This document shows positions 1 to 10,487 of a DNA stretch of 64,000 nt, one piece after another. Position 1 is the first letter of the stretch. Every line of letters begins with the position of its first letter. The notes beneath the pieces were generated by a model that was given only the letters and a program-made list of their open reading frames with translations, was not told the origin of the DNA and did no database searches. The position numbers and the translations under genes were made by a program. Source of the DNA: an uncultured Gammaproteobacteria bacterium (lineage in GTDB: Bacteria > Pseudomonadota > Gammaproteobacteria > Eutrophobiales > Eutrophobiaceae); contig OY282354.1 in the NCBI GenBank assembly GCA_958295485.1, positions 2,292,068-2,356,067 on the forward strand. Direction: 5' to 3'.

Positions 1-265
1 CGCGATGACGTTCCGCAGCCGGCACGCTGCCCTCCCCTTCATCCAGCATCTTCACATACCCCCCCAGGGGAATTGCGGCAATGACGAATTCGCTGTCATC
101 TTCGCTGAACTTTCTCTGCCACAGGGGGCGGCCAAAACCGATTGAAAAGCGCAGGATTTTTACATTGCATTTCCTTGCAACCCAATAATGTCCAAATTCA
201 TGGATCGTTACCAGGATCCCCAAGGCGAGAATAAATGCAAGAATTGTCTGTATAAGGTCAATCAT
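1..265 (-). CDS. rseP: RIP zinc metalloprotease RseP, N-terminal part
   Basis: Site-2 intramembrane protease that cleaves anti-sigma factors such as RseA in the inner membrane. Only the first 88 residues are inside the window; the gene runs off the left edge. The first membrane segment contains the zinc-binding motif HEFGH (residues about 22-26), followed by the family block ending in IPLGGYVKM. The ATG overlaps the dxr stop codon (ATGA), so it is translationally coupled as last visible gene of the cdsA-dxr-rseP run. The motif and neighbours make the call secure. Confidence 0.95.
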   Translation of the reverse strand, partial: MIDLIQTILAFILALGILVTIHEFGHYWVARKCNVKILRFSIGFGRPLWQRKFSEDDSEFVIAAIPLGGYVKMLDEGEGSVPAAERHR

Positions 266-1446
266 GGGCACAGTTGTTCCCGGCAGCGCTCAGTCGCGTA
301 TTCCCTGGCTTGCTTATCGGCGTCTAAAACACGCCCTATGGAGTCAACGGGTTCGTGCCCGACATTGTCCAGGGTTTTTTCCACGATGCCGGGAATATCA
401 GTATACCGTATAAGTCCGCCGAGAAATTGCTCAACCGCGACTTCATTGGCGGCGTTTAATATTGCCGTAGCCGTCCCCCCCCGGTTCATCGCCTGTTTTG
501 CCAACCTTAAACAGGGAAACCTGCTCAAATCGGGTTTTTCAAAGTTCAGTTGAGTTATATCGAACAGGTTCAGTTTTTCAACGCCGGATTCCATGCGTTT
601 CGGCCAGGCCATGGCGTGGGCTATGGGCGTGCGCATATCCGGGTTGCCCAATTGCGCCAAAACCGAGCCATCAGCGTATTCAACCAGTGAATGAACGACG
701 CTTTCAGGATGGATAACGACTTCGACATTATCGACGGCGGCATTAAATAACCAACATGCTTCAATAATCTCCAATCCTTTGTTCATCATGGTTGCAGAAT
801 CTACCGATATCTTTCTCCCCATGTCCCAATTAGGATGGGCGCAGGCTTCATCGGGTGTCACATTTTTCAATTCTTCAAGCGTTTTTGTCCTGAACGGCCC
901 ACCCGATGCAGTCAATAAAATACGAGTCACGCCGGATTGTTTCAACCTGCCGCCGAAGTCCTGTGGCATGCATTGGAATACGGCGTTATGCTCACTGTCG
1001 ATTGGAAGTAATTCCGCGCCGTTTTCTTTTACTGCGTCCATGAATAATTTTCCCGACATGACCAATGCTTCTTTATTGGCTAATAATATTCTTTTCCCTT
1101 TTTTTGCGGCGGCAAGCGTAGGCATTAAACCCGCCGCTCCAACGATGGCCGCCATAACATAATTCGTCTCGGCGCAACTTGCGACCGTCTCTAACCCATC
1201 CTGTCCCGATAATACCTTGATGTCCGGGGCTTCCCGTTCGAGCGCATTGCTTAAATGCCTGGCAGACCCGGCGTCCGCCATGACCGCAAACTTCGGCTGC
1301 CACGCGAGGCATTGTTCTAACAGCCCATTTACATTTTTGTTTGCCGTAATTGCAATAAGCTCAAATAAATCTTTATGCCGGGATAGCACATCCAGTGTAT
1401 TGAACCCGATGCTGCCTGTTGAACCCAGGATGGTTACACCGATCAA
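262..1446 (-). CDS. dxr: 1-deoxy-D-xylulose 5-phosphate reductoisomerase
   Basis: Second step of the MEP isoprenoid pathway: DXP to 2-C-methyl-D-erythritol 4-phosphate with NADPH, in the cytosol. 394 residues, normal length. The N-terminal nucleotide-binding loop is GSTGSIG (residues 8-14). The metal/substrate block [11 protein letters not shown] contains D150 and E152, and a second block is [15 protein letters not shown]. The start codon is TTG, overlapping the cdsA stop (TTGA); the protein begins directly with the Rossmann strand [10 protein letters not shown] as in homologues, so this start fits. Three isoprenoid-related genes (dxr, uppS, and ispH farther on) lie in this window. Confidence 0.97.
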   Translation of the reverse strand: MIGVTILGSTGSIGFNTLDVLSRHKDLFELIAITANKNVNGLLEQCLAWQPKFAVMADAGSARHLSNALEREAPDIKVLSGQDGLETVASCAETNYVMAAIVGAAGLMPTLAAAKKGKRILLANKEALVMSGKLFMDAVKENGAELLPIDSEHNAVFQCMPQDFGGRLKQSGVTRILLTASGGPFRTKTLEELKNVTPDEACAHPNWDMGRKISVDSATMMNKGLEIIEACWLFNAAVDNVEVVIHPESVVHSLVEYADGSVLAQLGNPDMRTPIAHAMAWPKRMESGVEKLNLFDITQLNFEKPDLSRFPCLRLAKQAMNRGGTATAILNAANEVAVEQFLGGLIRYTDIPGIVEKTLDNVGHEPVDSIGRVLDADKQAREYATERCREQLCP

Positions 1447-2267
1447 TTTACCTGCTCCAATAACCAGATACCGGCAAAAAATATCGGCGCCGCCGCGATC
1501 AAACTGTCGAGCCTGTCCATTACACCACCATGACCCGGAAAGAAATTTCCACTGTCTTTAACGCCCGCGCTTCTTTTCACCATGCTCAGCGTCAGGTCTC
1601 CGACAACAGACATCATTATCGTTATCAAACAAATGAGCAGAAACAGGATAAATTGGCTCATTGTCATTTTTAGCAATAACAACGACGCGGCGCCCATCAA
1701 TAAACCGGACGCAACGCCACCCAGCAATCCCTCCCGGGTTTTACCCGGACTGACAAGGCCGGCGAGTTTATTTCTGCCCCATCTTCGACCTGTATAGTAT
1801 GCCCCGATATCAGCAGACCAGATCAGTATGAAAAGACACGATACCCAAAAGGGGCCACCAAACCCCTGGGTGGAATGCAGCGCCACCAGGGTTATCCATG
1901 CAGGAACAAGGGCAATAACACAGATGCACAGCTGTAATAATGGCGCCGGGTTTAATTTTTTGCCTCTTTCCTGACGAATTATCAATATCAGGGCCAGTCC
2001 CCACCAGACCACGGCAACCCCCGCTATCAACAATGATAAAGCGATATTCCCGACAAGATAACAGGCTGCTGAAAGAAGTGATATGAACAAGAGAAAAAGG
2101 GTTTTCTGCCATTTTTGCCTGAATCCGGCCAGCCCTGCCCATTCCCATGCGCCTGATAAAACAACGATGGCAGACAAGCCGGCAAATACCCGGGTACTTC
2201 CATAAACCGTAACGGCGATAACCAACGGAATCAACGCCAGGGCTGTAACAATCCTTGGGTCAGGCAC
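1443..2267 (-). CDS. cdsA: Phosphatidate cytidylyltransferase
   Basis: Inner-membrane enzyme making CDP-diacylglycerol from phosphatidic acid and CTP for phospholipid synthesis. 274 residues with about eight hydrophobic segments. The CDS signature is seen near residues 150-185 ([17 protein letters not shown], then SPGKTREG) and again at [10 protein letters not shown] near the C terminus. The start is GTG and overlaps the uppS end by 8 bp; the stop overlaps the dxr TTG start. The order uppS-cdsA-dxr is the usual gammaproteobacterial one. Confidence 0.96.
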   Translation of the reverse strand: MPDPRIVTALALIPLVIAVTVYGSTRVFAGLSAIVVLSGAWEWAGLAGFRQKWQKTLFLLFISLLSAACYLVGNIALSLLIAGVAVVWWGLALILIIRQERGKKLNPAPLLQLCICVIALVPAWITLVALHSTQGFGGPFWVSCLFILIWSADIGAYYTGRRWGRNKLAGLVSPGKTREGLLGGVASGLLMGAASLLLLKMTMSQFILFLLICLITIMMSVVGDLTLSMVKRSAGVKDSGNFFPGHGGVMDRLDSLIAAAPIFFAGIWLLEQVN

Positions 2268-2988
2268 TTTTGCTCCGCGTTATTTGTTCGGAAGTACGGC
2301 CAAACCGGCGCTGTCTGCCGATATACCATTCTAATGCCTTATCGAATTCATCACTATTAAAATCCGGCCAATACACCTCAGTAAAATACATTTCCGTATA
2401 AGCCAATTGCCATAACAGGAAATTGCTGAGCCGTATCTCACCTCCCGTGCGAATAAACAGATCAGGGTCCGGATAACCAGACAAGTTCAGGTGTTGGCCC
2501 AGGGTTTCCTCCGAAATACAGTCGTCGCCCCCTTCCCCGGACGGCAAGGAAGCAAGCAGTTTCCTGCAAGCGGAGACTATCTCCCAGCGTCCGCCGTAAT
2601 TTGCCGCCACAACCAAATTCAAACCGTTATTCGCGGTGGTCTTCTGCTCGGCATGTTGAATCGAAGACTGTAATTGCTCAGGAAAAACAGAAACATCGCC
2701 GATAAAAGACAGTTTGACGTTGTTATTAAACAGTTCGTCAATTTCATCATTCAATGCAGTTATGAACAATTCGATCAGCAACTCGACTTCACTTCCTGGT
2801 CGTTGCCAGTTCTCACTACTGAAGGCATAGACCGTGAGTACATTGATTCCACGACGAAGGCCGTGCTCTACCACTTCACGCAACGCGGTTATCCCGGCCC
2901 TGTGCCCGGCGGCGCGGGGCAATCCCTTCGCCCTCGCCCACCTGCCGTTGCCGTCCATGATGATGGCAATGTGTTTCGGGGTGTTCAT
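2260..2988 (-). CDS. uppS: Undecaprenyl diphosphate synthase (cis-prenyltransferase)
   Basis: Condenses isopentenyl diphosphate onto farnesyl diphosphate to make the C55 lipid carrier for peptidoglycan and O-antigen. 242 residues. Visible family motifs are IAIIMDGNGRWA with catalytic D12, SSENWQRP, and the C-terminal DLFIRTGGEIRLSNFLLWQ. The ATG at 2988 lies 28 bp downstream of the frr stop, and the 3' end overlaps cdsA. Confidence 0.97.
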   Translation of the reverse strand: MNTPKHIAIIMDGNGRWARAKGLPRAAGHRAGITALREVVEHGLRRGINVLTVYAFSSENWQRPGSEVELLIELFITALNDEIDELFNNNVKLSFIGDVSVFPEQLQSSIQHAEQKTTANNGLNLVVAANYGGRWEIVSACRKLLASLPSGEGGDDCISEETLGQHLNLSGYPDPDLFIRTGGEIRLSNFLLWQLAYTEMYFTEVYWPDFNSDEFDKALEWYIGRQRRFGRTSEQITRSKSA

Positions 2989-3016
2989 TTAGTTTTTAGT
3001 TGCTGAAAACTATAAA

Positions 3017-3577
3017 CTAGCCGATTTCCATTAATTCCACTTCTTTGTCTTTGAGTATTTGATCAATGTCCCTGATATGCGAATCGGTTATCTTCTGTAT
3101 TTTATCCTCCTGTTTACGCTCTTCATCTTCAGTGACGATCTTTTCTTTCAATTCTTCTTTCAAGTGATGATTCGCATCACGCCGGATATTGCGCACCGCA
3201 ACCCTGGTTTTTTCCACCTCCGTCCTGACAACCTTGGCTAGTTCTTTCCTGCGTTCTTCCGTCAACGCCGGCAAAGGCACTCGCATCACATCGCCGACTG
3301 CTACCGGGTTCAGTCCCAGGTCTGAATTCAGTATCGCCTTTTCAATATCCGGCCAGGCGCTCTTGTCCCACGGCGATACACACAGCGTGCGGACGTCCAG
3401 CACACTGATACTTGCAACCTGATTAAGCGGAACCTCACTACCATAGTATTTAACCGTAACATGCTCCAGTAAACCTGGATGGGCGCGCCCGGTGCGAATT
3501 TTAGAAAGTTCACGTTGTAATGCTGAAAGGGTCTTGTGCATGCGTACATCTGCATCTTTAATTATATCTTCGGTCAT
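3017..3577 (-). CDS. frr: Ribosome recycling factor
   Basis: Splits post-termination ribosomes together with EF-G. The chosen start gives MTEDIIKDADVRM, which lines up with the family N terminus (M-x-x-D-x-x-K-D-A-x-x-R-M), for 186 residues. An alternative ATG 12 bp upstream (3589) overlaps the pyrH stop as ATGA and would add MRTA. Conserved KIRTGRAHPGLL and the alternating coiled-coil helices at the C terminus are present. Coupled to pyrH. Confidence 0.95.
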   Translation of the reverse strand: MTEDIIKDADVRMHKTLSALQRELSKIRTGRAHPGLLEHVTVKYYGSEVPLNQVASISVLDVRTLCVSPWDKSAWPDIEKAILNSDLGLNPVAVGDVMRVPLPALTEERRKELAKVVRTEVEKTRVAVRNIRRDANHHLKEELKEKIVTEDEERKQEDKIQKITDSHIRDIDQILKDKEVELMEIG

Positions 3578-3585
3578 GGCAGTTC

Positions 3586-4341
3586 TCATTCAGTGGTCAG
3601 ATAAAGAGGGGCTCTGTCTTCAGTTACCAGGGTACCTTCATTCATGCCCCTGGCAGTTCTCAACAAAGCGCCGGGCTGCATCATGTCCAACACCCGCAAC
3701 GGCATGTTATTTTCACGACACAATACAATGGCGGTCGTATCCATAACGGCAAGCTTTTGTTCAATGATTTCATCATAGCTCAAGGCGTCAAACCGTTTTG
3801 CCGATTTGTCTTGAACAGGATCAGCAGAATAAACCCCGTCAACCTTGGTTGCTTTAATCAACAAATCGGCATTGATCTCGATAGCCCTTAAACTTGCGGC
3901 TGAATCCGTAGTAAAAAACGGATTCCCCGTCCCGGCCGCAAAAATGACCACCCGACCTTTTTCCAGGTGGCGCACCGCCCTCCTCCTGATGTAATCCTCG
4001 CAAACCTCGTTGATTTTAATCGCCGACATGACCCTCGCATATGAACCGAGTTGTTCCAAGGTATCCTGCAGCGCCAGGGAATTTATTATAGTAGCCAACA
4101 TACCCATATGATCGGCTGTAACCCGGTCAATTCCCGCCGCCGCAAGACCCGAGCCACGGAAAAAATTTCCCGCCCCCAGCACTATGGCAATTTCAGCGCC
4201 GAATTTGCTCAGTTCACAGATTTCACCCGCCAACCTTTTTATAATCGCAGGGTCGATACTATATTCGGTCTCGCCCATTAAAGCTTCGCCGCTTAATTTT
4301 ATTAAAATCCTTCGATAGCGCAGACCCGGTAATTCAGGCAA
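3586..4341 (-). CDS. pyrH: UMP kinase
   Basis: Phosphorylates UMP to UDP for pyrimidine nucleotide synthesis; a hexamer of the amino-acid-kinase fold. 251 residues. The phosphate-binding strand [13 protein letters not shown] opens the protein, and the nucleotide-binding part contains [13 protein letters not shown]. The start codon appears to be TTG at 4341, preceded by AAGGG at a good distance; the next Met is inside the LSGEALM motif and would be too late. Lies 23 bp after tsf. Confidence 0.96.
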   Translation of the reverse strand: MPELPGLRYRRILIKLSGEALMGETEYSIDPAIIKRLAGEICELSKFGAEIAIVLGAGNFFRGSGLAAAGIDRVTADHMGMLATIINSLALQDTLEQLGSYARVMSAIKINEVCEDYIRRRAVRHLEKGRVVIFAAGTGNPFFTTDSAASLRAIEINADLLIKATKVDGVYSADPVQDKSAKRFDALSYDEIIEQKLAVMDTTAIVLCRENNMPLRVLDMMQPGALLRTARGMNEGTLVTEDRAPLYLTTE

Positions 4342-4364
4342 AGTAATTACCCTTTGTCGCTCTC

Positions 4365-5273
4365 TTACTCATTGGTTTCCCCTTTGGCCAACCCTGCCTG
4401 CTGCATGACTTCTCCTGCAAAATCATCCGATTTCTTTTCAATCCCTTCACCGACTTCATACCGGGCAAAACCATTCACCCTGGCATTATTTTTCCCCAGG
4501 AGGGTTGCAACGGAGACATCAGGATCTTTAATAAATGCCTGCCCTGACAATGTATTTTCAAGTATGAATTTTTTCATCCTGCCGGCAGCCATTTTTTCGA
4601 TGATGGCCGCGGGTTTTCCCGATTCCCTGGCCCTTGCAAGTTGAATTTCCCTTTCTTTCTCCAACAGGTCCCGGGGGACGCCTTGCTCATCGACGCACAA
4701 TGGGTTTGCGGCCGCGATATGCATCGCCAAATCTTTAGCCAGGCCGGGATTGTCTACGGACACGTCCACTATTACCCCGATCCGGTTGCCGTGCAGATAA
4801 ATGCCAAGAGCGCCGTTGTCTGGTTTTTTTATCCTGGCAAAACGGCGGATAGTGATATTTTCTCCCAACTTTGCCACCAACTGCTGCCTGGTTTCTTCCA
4901 CGGAACCGGAAGCGCCGTTACCCAGTCGCAAATCCTTGACCGTCTCAATGCTTTCCGGCGAATATTCCAGAACGGCCGCGGCAAGACGCTGTGAAAAATC
5001 CTGAAAGTTTTCATCCTTGGCGACGAAGTCTGTTTCGCAGTTGACTTCCAATAACACGGCCTGCCCCATGTTTTCATCTGTTTTTGCAACGATCGTCCCT
5101 TCAGCCGCGATGCGTCCCGCTTTTTTTGCCGCCTTGGCGATACCGGATTTGCGCATCACATCAATTGCAGATTCAATATCACCACTTGTTTCCTGCAACG
5201 CTCTTTTGCAATCCATCATCCCGGCCCCCGTCCTTTCCCTTAATTCTTTTACCATTGCCGCAGAAATTTGCAT
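4365..5273 (-). CDS. tsf: Translation elongation factor Ts
   Basis: Guanine-nucleotide exchange factor for EF-Tu. 302 residues. It opens with the UBA-like domain [19 protein letters not shown] and then carries the TDFVA core motif (CETDFVAKD, about residue 80) that inserts next to the EF-Tu magnesium site. It starts only 11 bp after the rpsB stop, the classic rpsB-tsf arrangement, and is probably transcribed from the promoter before rpsB. Confidence 0.97.
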   Translation of the reverse strand: MQISAAMVKELRERTGAGMMDCKRALQETSGDIESAIDVMRKSGIAKAAKKAGRIAAEGTIVAKTDENMGQAVLLEVNCETDFVAKDENFQDFSQRLAAAVLEYSPESIETVKDLRLGNGASGSVEETRQQLVAKLGENITIRRFARIKKPDNGALGIYLHGNRIGVIVDVSVDNPGLAKDLAMHIAAANPLCVDEQGVPRDLLEKEREIQLARARESGKPAAIIEKMAAGRMKKFILENTLSGQAFIKDPDVSVATLLGKNNARVNGFARYEVGEGIEKKSDDFAGEVMQQAGLAKGETNE

Positions 5274-5284
5274 AAACCTTGTCC

Positions 5285-6784
5285 TCAGCCCTGTTTGACT
5301 TCAGTAGCATCTTCAGAAACGGCGCCGTCACTCTTGACTTCAGCAGCGCCTTCAGAAACGGCGCCGCCACTCTCGACTTCAGCAGCGCCTTCAGAAACGG
5401 CGCCGTCACTCTCGACTTCAGCAGCGCCTTCAGAAACGGCGCCGTCACTCTCGACTCCAGCAGCGCCTTCAGAAACGACGCCGTCACTCTCGACTTCAGC
5501 AGTGCCTTCAGAAACGGCGCCGTCACTCTCGACTTCAGCAACGCCTTCAGAAACGGCGCCGTCACTCTTGACTTCAGCAGCGCCTTCAGAAACGGCGCCG
5601 CCACTCTTGACTTCAGCAGCGCCTTCAGAAACGGCGCCGCCACTCTCGACTTCAGCAGCGCCTTCAGAAACGGCGCCGCCACTCTCGACTTCAGCAGCGC
5701 CTTCAGAAACGGCGCCGTCACTCTCGACTTCAGTTACCGCTTCTTCCGTTTTTTTACTCAACGTTTTTCTCGTGGTCTTTTTCCTGGCCACTTTACTCCC
5801 GGTCTTTTTTTTCTTGACTGGCCCGGCTTCATCTTCATTTACAGATTTTTTCGTTGCAGCCGGCTTATCATCCTGAATTGCCGCGCTGGCCTGTTCCTGG
5901 TCTGCGGGTTGTGTTTCCACTCGGGGCCCTCCTTTTTCCCGAGATTCCTTATCTGTTTTTGCCACTACAACCTTTTTTGTCTTTTTCTTTGTTACCTTCT
6001 TTTTAGCCTGGATTTTTTCCCTTTTATTTTCAACAATCGGGGCGCCATCGGCATTAAGCTCCACAAATTCATCTTTATCGCCACCTTCGCCCAAGTGCGC
6101 GACAGAATCCCGGCCCGCTATAACAGCATCGGCAATCTCTTTTACATAGAGCTTGATTGAACGTATGGCATCATCGTTACCCGGGATGACATAATCAATA
6201 TTGTCGGGGTTGTTGTTGCTATCCACTACGCCAACAACAGGTATCTTGAGCTTAATCGCTTCGTTAACGGCAATATCTTCATACCCCACGTCAATAACAA
6301 ACAATGCATCAGGCCAGCCATTCATGTTTTTTATCCCTGACAAGTTCCGCTCCAGCTTTTCCAGTTCCCTTTCAAAATGCAGCGCTTCCTTTTTACTCAT
6401 CCTTTCCATGCTCCCGTCAGTCTTCATTTCTTCCAGGTCGCACATGCGTTTAATGGACTGTTTGACTGTCTTGTAATTCGTCAACAAGCCGCCTAGCCAA
6501 CGCAGATTGACGTAAGGCATGTCACAGCGTTGGGCTTCTTCCTTGATGATCTGTTGCGCGGCCCGTTTTGTTCCCACGAATAAGATAGTCCCTTTATTCG
6601 CCGATAACTTGCTAACGAAATTCAAGGCATCGTGGAACATGGGCAGGGTTTTCTCAAGATTGATAATATGAATTTTATTACGGTGACCGAACAGATAGCC
6701 GGCCATTTTAGGGTTCCAATAGCGGGTTTGATGCCCGAAATGGATCCCGGCTTCCAGCATATCGCGCATGCTGACATCAGACAT
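5285..6784 (-). CDS. rpsB: 30S ribosomal protein S2 with long repetitive C-terminal tail
   Basis: S2 binds the 30S head-body junction. Residues 1 to about 250 are canonical S2 ([20 protein letters not shown] at the start; later [19 protein letters not shown]). The protein then continues for about 250 more residues: a Lys/Thr-rich stretch ([14 protein letters not shown], later [18 protein letters not shown]) and about 11 tandem 13-residue acidic units of the type [13 protein letters not shown]. Ordinary S2 is about 240-270 residues. The start at 6784 is preceded by AGGAG seven bases upstream; in-frame upstream ATGs are too close to that ribosome-binding site. The 3' half is repeat DNA, so the copy number may vary between strains or assemblies. 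Confidence 0.95.
   Translation of the reverse strand: MSDVSMRDMLEAGIHFGHQTRYWNPKMAGYLFGHRNKIHIINLEKTLPMFHDALNFVSKLSANKGTILFVGTKRAAQQIIKEEAQRCDMPYVNLRWLGGLLTNYKTVKQSIKRMCDLEEMKTDGSMERMSKKEALHFERELEKLERNLSGIKNMNGWPDALFVIDVGYEDIAVNEAIKLKIPVVGVVDSNNNPDNIDYVIPGNDDAIRSIKLYVKEIADAVIAGRDSVAHLGEGGDKDEFVELNADGAPIVENKREKIQAKKKVTKKKTKKVVVAKTDKESREKGGPRVETQPADQEQASAAIQDDKPAATKKSVNEDEAGPVKKKKTGSKVARKKTTRKTLSKKTEEAVTEVESDGAVSEGAAEVESGGAVSEGAAEVESGGAVSEGAAEVKSGGAVSEGAAEVKSDGAVSEGVAEVESDGAVSEGTAEVESDGVVSEGAAGVESDGAVSEGAAEVESDGAVSEGAAEVESGGAVSEGAAEVKSDGAVSEDATEVKQG
5288..5734 (-). repeat. 39-bp tandem repeat coding the S2 tail
   Basis: About eleven full copies plus a partial copy of a 39-bp unit, read on the minus strand as (A/T)EV(E/K)S(G/D)GAVSEGA. 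Units differ mainly at E/K, G/D and the last residue. Because 39 is a multiple of three, changes in copy number keep the frame, and all other frames also stay open through the array. Those overlapping frames are shadows. Confidence 0.93.
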
Positions 6785-7063
6785 AATCATACTCCTAACA
6801 GGGTTAAGCCTCCGCACACCTCGTATACTTCCAACTATTTACCCGCCCCGGGGAAACAAGTTGGACCCCAACATACGTTTTACCTGATGTGCGTGTGTAA
6901 TGTTGCCGTATCGGATTCTTCGCCGGCGCCTCAGAATGACGCCAGGGAATGCAATAAATACTACATTTGTTGCGCCACGCTTGCCATAACAGCAGGCGCT
7001 TTATAACATAGAAGTTACCAAACGACAAATATTCTTATAAAAACAGTCAGGTATCAGGCAGTT
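6785..7063. promoter_or_regulatory. Divergent rpsB / map intergenic region
   Basis: 279 bp with no gene, between divergently transcribed rpsB and map, so it must hold both promoters. On the plus strand TTGCCA (6981-6986) and TATAAC (7002-7007) form a possible sigma-70 pair with a short 15-bp spacer. A short stretch near 6915-6945 (GGATTCTTCGCC ... CAGAATGACG) looks like a piece of a dispersed repeat. No S2 autoregulatory structure could be assigned by eye. Confidence 0.4.
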
Positions 7064-7831
7064 ATGGCAATCTCGATAAAAACCGGAGACGAAATCAACA
7101 AAATGCGCGTGGCAGGTTCCCTGGCCTCATCGGTCCTGACGATGATAGAACCCCAGGTGCAGGCAGGAAAAACAACCGGGGAACTCGACAGGCTCTGTCA
7201 TGAATATATCACCGAAGAGCTCGACGCGATACCCGCTCCCCTGAACTACCGCGGCTTCCCCAAATCCATATGCACGTCGGTCAACCACGTCGTTTGCCAC
7301 GGCATACCCGGCGCTAAAAAGCTGAAAAACGGCGATATTGTCAACATTGATATTACGGTTATAAAAAATGGATTTCATGGCGATACCAGCAAGATGTTCT
7401 TCGTCGGCGAACCATCCGTCCGCGCCAAACGCCTGGTCGATACAACGCGTGAGTGCCTGCTGCTGGGGATCGGGATGGTCAGGCCCGGGGTGCGGCTGGG
7501 CGATATAGGTCATGCTATTCAAGTCTATGCCGAAGCGAAACAATTTTCAGTCGTGCGGGAATATTGCGGCCATGGCATAGGCAGGGAATTTCATGAAGAC
7601 CCACAAATCCTGCACTACGGCGAACAGGGTACCGGTTTGATGCTGGAGGCGGGAATGGCGTTTACCATAGAACCCATGATTAATGCCGGCAAACGTCATG
7701 TTAAATTACTGTCTGATAACTGGACTGTCGTAACCAGGGACCATTCCCTGTCCGCGCAATGGGAACACACCATACTGGTTACCGATGATGGTTTTGAAGT
7801 ATTAACCAAACGCCCTGAAGAAGATTTTTAA
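7064..7831 (+). CDS. map: Methionine aminopeptidase, type I
   Basis: Removes the initiator Met from nascent proteins; a di-metal pita-bread-fold enzyme. 255 residues. Metal-ligand motifs are present in order: NIDITV (Asp), GFHGDTSKMF (Asp), YCGHGIGREFHEDP (His), FTIEPM (Glu) and QWEHTILV (Glu). It lies 1 bp before glnD, with which it probably forms an operon. Confidence 0.97.
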   Translation: MAISIKTGDEINKMRVAGSLASSVLTMIEPQVQAGKTTGELDRLCHEYITEELDAIPAPLNYRGFPKSICTSVNHVVCHGIPGAKKLKNGDIVNIDITVIKNGFHGDTSKMFFVGEPSVRAKRLVDTTRECLLLGIGMVRPGVRLGDIGHAIQVYAEAKQFSVVREYCGHGIGREFHEDPQILHYGEQGTGLMLEAGMAFTIEPMINAGKRHVKLLSDNWTVVTRDHSLSAQWEHTILVTDDGFEVLTKRPEEDF

Positions 7832-7832
7832 C

Positions 7833-10487
7833 ATGTGGCCCGTTGAAGTTGAAGACCCGCAGTTATTCGACAAGAACAGCTTGTCAGGCGACCCGCCGAA
7901 AAACCCCCCGGATATTGGCCGTTTCAAAAATGCCCTGGCCCGGGGAGATAACTATTTAACGGAACAATTTGAAGCCGGCGCCCCGGTCAGGGAACTCATC
8001 TATAAACGGGCCTGGTTGATCGACCAATTACTTGTCGCCGCGTGGCGTCGCCATATCGATAGCGATGACATGGCGCTGGCAGCAGTCGGTGGCTATGGCC
8101 GGGGAGATTTACAGCCGGCCTCAGACATAGACTTGATGTTGCTCATCAAGCCGCGCAAACAAAAATACCTGAAATCAAACATCGAAATTTTTCTCGCTTT
8201 CCTTTGGGACATCGGGCTGGAAGTCGGGCACAGCGTAAGAACCGTTAAAGACTGTATGCGTGAAACAAAAGCCGACATCACGGTTGCGACAAACATCATG
8301 GAATCCAGGTTGCTTGTCGGCAATGCCGCGCTGTATGAAGCCGTATCCAAAATGACCAGCTCGAAAAAAATCTGGTCGTCAAGAAAATTTTTCGAGGCCA
8401 AATGGAATGAGCAGGTCGCCCGTCATTACAAGTATCACAATAGTGAGAACAACCTCGAACCCAATATCAAGGAAGGCCCCGGCGGCTTGCGCGACATCCA
8501 GATGATCGGGTGGGTGGCAAAAAGGCATTTTGGGGCAACCAGGCTGAGAGAACTGGTCAAACACGGCTTTTTATCCCGGGAAGAATACAACGCCCTGGAT
8601 AGTGGCCGTAATTTTTTATGGCGAGTGAGATATGCGCTGCATATTATCTCGGGAAGAAGGGAAGACAGGCTGTTATTCGACCATCAAAAAAACGTCGCCA
8701 AAAAGTTTGGTTACGATGCCCATGATAACTCCGGCGTTGAACAATTCATGAAAATGTATTACCGGCAGGTAAAAGAGCTCAGTCGATTGAATGAAATGCT
8801 CTTGCAACATTTCCAGGAGGAAATCCTGTATGCGCGCCGGCGGGAAAAAATCATACCCTTGAACAGGCGTTTTCAAATCAGAAATGATTTCATTGAAACA
8901 AAAAACAGGCAGGTTTTCAAAAGAAACCCTATTGCCCTGCTGGAGATATTTCTGCTGTTGCAACAAAACCAGAATATCAAAGGTGTCAGGGCCAGCACGA
9001 TCAGGCTTATCAGGGAGTCATTAAACCTGATTGATGATGACTTCCGGGAAGACATCAGGAGTCAAAGCCTGTTTTTGGAAATCATCCGACATCCGCACCG
9101 GGTCGGGCATGAGTTGCGGCGCATGCACAAGTACGGAGTTTTAAGCGCATATATACCTGAATTTGCGATGGTTGAAGGACTGATGCAATTTGATTTATTT
9201 CATATTTATACGGTGGATGAACACATCCTGTTCGTAATCAGGAATATGCGGCAATTCGGTTTGGCTGAATACAAGGACGCATTCCCATTATGCAGCCGTC
9301 TCCTGCAACAAGTGCCAAAACAGGAATTACTTTATTTTGCCGGCATGTTTCATGATATGGCAAAAGGCCGGGGTGGCGATCATTCCGAGCTTGGCGCCAG
9401 GGACGCATTTTCGTTTTGTAAAAAACACCACCTGAGCGACTATGACGCAAAACTGGTTGCCTGGCTTGTGGAACAACACCTGTTAATGTCGAAAACCGCG
9501 CAAAGAGAGGACATCAATGACCCGGAAGTCATCAATAATTTTGCCAAAAAGGTGGGGGATACCCTTCACTTGAATTACCTCTACCTGTTAACGGTTGCCG
9601 ATATAAACGGAACCAACCCTCAATTATGGAACAACTGGAAGGACGCCCTGCTCACCGACCTGTACGGCAAAACATTGTCGGCGCTGCGGCGCGGACTGGA
9701 AAATCCCGTAAACAAAAGGGAACTGGTAGAGGAAACAAAAGCGCGTTCCATGGAAATCATCAACAACGACATCCAGGTCGATATAAACGTCGGGGCCTTG
9801 TGGTCCCATCTCAGTGATGATTATTTCCTGCGCTACTCCGCCGATGAGATTGCCTGGCATACGCGGGCTGTCATGAAAAGCAAGGAAAATCGGCTGCCCT
9901 TGGTCCTGATACGGGAAAAAACCGATCGCGGCGCCACCGAGCTGTTTATTTACATGCATGACCATGACAATATGTTTTCAAGGACCACCAGGACCTTGGA
10001 CCTGTTAAACCTGAATATCGTCGATGCGCGTATCATGAACTCCAACCACGGTTATACACTCGATACGTTCATTATCCTGGAAAAATCCGGGGCCAATGTA
10101 AAAGGCCGGGAAAGAAAGAACGAGATCAGGACAGCGCTGAAACAAAACCTGATGTCCTTGAACAAACCCATAAGACGCCTGGATCGGGTCAGGTCGAGAA
10201 AATTGAAGCACTTTGCCATTCCCGCCCGCGTTAATTTCACTATCGACGCAAAAAATGAACGGAACGTAATGGAGGTCAGCGCATCAGACCGGCCCGGATT
10301 CCTGTCATCAGTCGGCATGGCCCTGGAATTTTGCGGGACCAGATTACAGGCGGCAAAAATCGCAACATATGGTGAACGGGTCGAAGACATCTTTTTTATT
10401 ACAGACCTGAATAATCAGGTCATTACCGATCAGGTAAAATTGGAATGCCTGACCAACACGATTACGCAGTCGCTGAACATGAACTGA
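7833..10487 (+). CDS. glnD: Bifunctional uridylyltransferase / uridylyl-removing enzyme GlnD
   Basis: Nitrogen sensor that uridylylates PII at low glutamine and removes UMP at high glutamine. 884 residues, normal length. The nucleotidyltransferase motif GGYGRGDLQPASDIDLML lies near residues 87-104. The HD-type removing domain has FHDMAKGRGGDHSELG near 508-523. Two ACT-like glutamine-sensing domains fill the C terminus (for example EVSASDRPGFLSSVGMAL). The 3' end overlaps mutH by 43 bp. Confidence 0.97.
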   Translation: MWPVEVEDPQLFDKNSLSGDPPKNPPDIGRFKNALARGDNYLTEQFEAGAPVRELIYKRAWLIDQLLVAAWRRHIDSDDMALAAVGGYGRGDLQPASDIDLMLLIKPRKQKYLKSNIEIFLAFLWDIGLEVGHSVRTVKDCMRETKADITVATNIMESRLLVGNAALYEAVSKMTSSKKIWSSRKFFEAKWNEQVARHYKYHNSENNLEPNIKEGPGGLRDIQMIGWVAKRHFGATRLRELVKHGFLSREEYNALDSGRNFLWRVRYALHIISGRREDRLLFDHQKNVAKKFGYDAHDNSGVEQFMKMYYRQVKELSRLNEMLLQHFQEEILYARRREKIIPLNRRFQIRNDFIETKNRQVFKRNPIALLEIFLLLQQNQNIKGVRASTIRLIRESLNLIDDDFREDIRSQSLFLEIIRHPHRVGHELRRMHKYGVLSAYIPEFAMVEGLMQFDLFHIYTVDEHILFVIRNMRQFGLAEYKDAFPLCSRLLQQVPKQELLYFAGMFHDMAKGRGGDHSELGARDAFSFCKKHHLSDYDAKLVAWLVEQHLLMSKTAQREDINDPEVINNFAKKVGDTLHLNYLYLLTVADINGTNPQLWNNWKDALLTDLYGKTLSALRRGLENPVNKRELVEETKARSMEIINNDIQVDINVGALWSHLSDDYFLRYSADEIAWHTRAVMKSKENRLPLVLIREKTDRGATELFIYMHDHDNMFSRTTRTLDLLNLNIVDARIMNSNHGYTLDTFIILEKSGANVKGRERKNEIRTALKQNLMSLNKPIRRLDRVRSRKLKHFAIPARVNFTIDAKNERNVMEVSASDRPGFLSSVGMALEFCGTRLQAAKIATYGERVEDIFFITDLNNQVITDQVKLECLTNTITQSLNMN

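Noticed and set aside
5179-6160. Long open frames on both strands across the rpsB repeat array (for example 5279-6160 plus and 5268-5876 plus)
   Set aside because: They arise because the 39-bp unit keeps every frame open; only the minus-strand frame continues S2, and the others have no family similarity or ribosome-binding site.
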